This document shows positions 61,903 to 64,000 of a DNA stretch of 64,000 bases, piece after piece. The notes under the pieces are model-generated. The model searched no databases and was not told where the DNA came from. It saw nothing but the letters and a program-made list of their open reading frames with translations. A program made the position numbers and the translations under genes. Numbering within the stretch: the first letter of the stretch is position 1; the number at the start of each line of letters is the position of its first letter. The stretch comes from Paenibacillus sp. LS1 (GTDB lineage: Bacteria; Bacillota; Bacilli; Paenibacillales; Paenibacillaceae): positions 1-64,000 of the forward strand of contig NZ_JAPDOE010000002.1 in assembly GCF_026013365.1 (NCBI RefSeq). Direction: 5' to 3'.

Positions 61903-63252
61903 CTATGAATTGGTCAGTAGGTCGGCGTCCACCTTCTGCCGTATTTTTTCATTTTTCTTCGAAATGGTATCCTTCCGACGATAAATACCGAGAAGTAAAC
62001 CGACCATGGCATATTCGAAAAGCAGGTGATTTCCATATCCTATTAAAGGAAAAACTATGCTAAGAATTGGAGCCTTGCCGGTAGTCATCGCCAATGAATA
62101 GATGATTTGCAACGCAAACATGGATGTGATACTGATAATTATCATTCGACCGAAATCATCCCGAATGCGAGGAAGCATCTTCACCATACTTGCAACAAAC
62201 CAGATGATACCCACCAATAATAGTATTCCGGCTGACCAGCCAAACACATCAATGAGCAGAACACCTGGGTAATCTAAATAACTCATTTTAAACATGTCGA
62301 ACGTTGTATCAATCCCATTACCCCACCAGCCGGCTGATTGAATAATTTCAATAATGGAATTGTTACTATAGCCACCGTAAGGGTCATCCTGAAGATTCAA
62401 AACGACGGAAAGCCTCTCTAGGCGGCCGTACTTATCTGCAAAAAACAATAACAATACAAAAATACTTCCTGTTACAACAGCACCTAAGGCTGTATAAAGC
62501 CATTTTCGCGTGAGCCAACCAAATAAAATAATGGACATTGTGCCAAACAGAAACATGCGAACCCAGTCCGACATTTGAAACAATAGCACTACAGGTAACG
62601 CTACCATAGCAATATAGGTCAATATGGATTGCATATTGCAGTTTGAATGAAACTTCTCCTGCACAATTGCCCCTATGGCAAGTGGCAAAATCCATACTGA
62701 AGCAGTCGTAAGGTCTATTACAAATCCAAGTGGTGCAATCAGGAATCTGCTCATACCATAAAAATCCGTAGATATCATTGGATTAATCCACAAAAGGGCA
62801 TTAAGTAGAATATAGATCCACCAAGCAGCTTTTTTCAACTTACGATAATCAAAGTAAATAAAGAACAACATCAACATTACACCTATAACGGTGTACACCA
62901 CATGCCCCCGATATAAGGACTGATACTTTTCATCTGCGACATTCATCGTAAAAATCCATATCAGTAACAGGCTAGTTATAGACAAACCAATTAGTCCAAC
63001 TAACAGCCCCCAATGCATGCGATGACGATGCAATCGGTGTATACTCTTGCCTACGACAGCGGGATCACCCATCTGTTCAATGGCATATGCAATTGCTTCT
63101 TCCTCTGAATAACCTTCTTGTTCTTTGTCCAACATTATTTCTTCCATGTGGTTTCCCAACTCATCACGCAAGTCATTATGTACTTCTCGAGCTTTAACCT
63201 GAACACACATGTGATCAAGATAATGCTGAATTCGTTCATGTCGATCCGTCAT
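61903..63252 (-). CDS. HAAS-SEDS fusion: FtsW/RodA/SpoVE-family protein with HAAS N-terminus
   Basis: 449 residues. Residues 1-80 form a helical HAAS/permease-prefix-like domain (MTDRHERIQHYLDHM, EEAIAYAIEQMGDPAVVGKS). About ten transmembrane helices of the SEDS type follow. The late SEDS segment appears as SAGWWGNGIDTTFDMFKMSY and LDYPGVLLIDVFGW, where the canonical LPEAxTDFIFA block is altered, so glycosyltransferase activity is uncertain. HAAS domains usually accompany PadR regulators, as here: its ATG overlaps the PadR stop (ATGA), 7 bases after AAGGAGG. No class B PBP, the usual SEDS partner, is adjacent. Confidence 0.82.
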   Translation of the reverse strand: MTDRHERIQHYLDHMCVQVKAREVHNDLRDELGNHMEEIMLDKEQEGYSEEEAIAYAIEQMGDPAVVGKSIHRLHRHRMHWGLLVGLIGLSITSLLLIWIFTMNVADEKYQSLYRGHVVYTVIGVMLMLFFIYFDYRKLKKAAWWIYILLNALLWINPMISTDFYGMSRFLIAPLGFVIDLTTASVWILPLAIGAIVQEKFHSNCNMQSILTYIAMVALPVVLLFQMSDWVRMFLFGTMSIILFGWLTRKWLYTALGAVVTGSIFVLLLFFADKYGRLERLSVVLNLQDDPYGGYSNNSIIEIIQSAGWWGNGIDTTFDMFKMSYLDYPGVLLIDVFGWSAGILLLVGIIWFVASMVKMLPRIRDDFGRMIIISITSMFALQIIYSLAMTTGKAPILSIVFPLIGYGNHLLFEYAMVGLLLGIYRRKDTISKKNEKIRQKVDADLLTNS

Positions 63253-63584
63253 GTCAGGCCTCCTTCCCCAAGCACCCGATCCACAGCTCGACGGAACATA
63301 TTCCACTCTGCTTTTTTACTTTCTAAGGCCTCCATCCCCTTGTCACGAATGGAATAATATTTACGTTTACGGCCTTCAACCTCCATCCAGTACGACTCTA
63401 CCCATCCTTCAATCTCCATGGCATGCAAAATAGGATATAACGTGCCCTCTTTCAGATTAAACACACCCTCAGATTGACGATGTAATTCCTTAATTAATTC
63501 ATAACCATACAATGGTCGTTCCTGAAGCAAGTTCAGAATCAATGTTTCGGTACTGCCTTTAATCATTTGTTTGTTAACCTGCAA
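63249..63584 (-). CDS. PadR-family transcriptional regulator
   Basis: About 111 residues. The winged-helix core is clear: KGSTETLILNLLQERPLYGY, ELIKELHRQSEGVFNLKEGT, LYPILHAMEIEGWVESYWME, GRKRKYYSIRDKGMEALESK. This is a short PadR of the s1/s2 type. The start is TTG 63584, 8 bases after AAGGAG; an earlier GTG at 63593 lies in that ribosome binding site. It is translationally coupled to the HAAS-SEDS gene and probably represses the pair in response to an unknown signal. Confidence 0.92.
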   Translation of the reverse strand: MQVNKQMIKGSTETLILNLLQERPLYGYELIKELHRQSEGVFNLKEGTLYPILHAMEIEGWVESYWMEVEGRKRKYYSIRDKGMEALESKKAEWNMFRRAVDRVLGEGGLT

Positions 63585-63864
63585 CGCACTCACTCCTTCC
63601 TTTTCAATTCATTTAGCAGAGTTTTTAGATTTCGAAAAATACACTTTTTAATCTCTTCTTCTCGCATACATCGGAAATCTATGCATAGAACAACTAGGTA
63701 TGATATTACCTTATCCTTCCTTTTCTGTCTAGCTAACAAACTTCTTTAATTATGTTAAAATAAACAAGTCCTTTCAATCACGAACTCCAATGATGAATCT
63801 ATCTATTCGTATAATCAATTACATATCCTATTTTTTGAATCTAGTTAAAGGAGGCATTACATTC

Positions 63865-64000
63865 ATGAGCAAACTAATATTCTTTCTTGGCGGGGCCGGA
63901 AGTGGCAAGACCACCCTTGCCAAAGCCCTTTCCCGTAAACATAAAGCTGCTTTCTTCGACATGGATATCCTGCTTCGTCCAGCAGCTGAGGCGATTATGA
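63865..64000 (+). CDS. P-loop kinase or ATPase, 5' part only
   Basis: The reading frame begins MSKLIFFLGGAGSGKTTLAK and continues open to the window end. Walker A is GGAGSGKT at 9-16, and FFDMDILLRP follows, a pattern seen in shikimate- or gluconate-kinase-like and AAA_33-type small kinases. Start ATG 63865 is 10 bases after AAAGGAGG. Only 45 codons are visible, so no function is assigned. Confidence 0.75.
   Translation, partial: MSKLIFFLGGAGSGKTTLAKALSRKHKAAFFDMDILLRPAAEAIM

Noticed and set aside
1-64000. tRNA, rRNA, riboswitch, CRISPR array, prophage or complete IS element
   Set aside because: No cloverleaf, rRNA block, T-box or riboswitch core, regularly spaced direct repeats, phage genes or transposase were recognised on either strand.

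Overview
The window looks like chromosomal DNA of a soil- or plant-associated Paenibacillus. This rests on strong AAGGAGG-type ribosome binding sites, many TTG and GTG starts, S-layer-homology (SLH) and cohesin/dockerin proteins, an LplB/YtcP-type oligosaccharide importer run by an AraC-type membrane sensor, BceRSAB-type and other two-component/ABC modules, and a mid-range GC content. I assign the genus by gene content, not by a marker gene. No rRNA, tRNA, prophage, CRISPR array or complete insertion sequence was seen. Most genes lie on the minus strand, and strong hairpin terminators mark most operon ends.

Layout. 0-5 kb: an M29 aminopeptidase, an acyl-CoA synthetase, an aldo/keto reductase and a divergent AraC regulator. 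5-9 kb: an Asp23/Gls24 protein, an AI-2E-family permease and a two-component system. 9-17 kb: an HpaB-like flavin monooxygenase, then a peptide-antibiotic sensing and detoxification module (BceB, BceA, BceS, BceR types) with a recognisable BceR operator, and a lipoprotein NagZ. 17-26 kb: an Old Yellow Enzyme, a secreted propeller-like protein, butanediol dehydrogenase with its LacI-type regulator and matching operators, a D-2-hydroxyacid dehydrogenase, and a TetR/MFS pair. 26-34 kb: an SRPBCC protein with a 52-residue membrane peptide, an HD-GYP protein, a long UbiD decarboxylase, and an ABC-RR-HK operon.

34-38 kb holds a MITE-like palindromic element and a two-gene surface operon: a cohesin+SLH anchor protein and a dockerin-bearing secreted protein. 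38-43 kb holds an MtaD-type amidohydrolase, a small unknown protein, a saccharopine-dehydrogenase-like protein overlapping a methyltransferase, and a divergent LuxR regulator.

43-57 kb is a polysaccharide-utilisation locus. Two secreted lyases of the alginate-lyase fold, one of them 1,423 residues with CBM32-like and FIVAR modules, are encoded next to a membrane AraC sensor, two permeases, a lipoprotein binding protein and a cytosolic beta-helix hydrolase. A candidate cre box and a non-terminator intercistronic hairpin suggest carbon control and unequal gene dosage within it. The likely flow is extracellular depolymerisation, import of oligomers, then intracellular hydrolysis. The substrate, probably an acidic polysaccharide, cannot be fixed from sequence.

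57-64 kb: a second-type YidC preceded by an overlapping small membrane ORF, a DUF4173 membrane protein divergent from an SgrR-like regulator, a PadR regulator translationally coupled to a HAAS-SEDS (FtsW/RodA-like) fusion, and the start of a P-loop protein cut by the window end.
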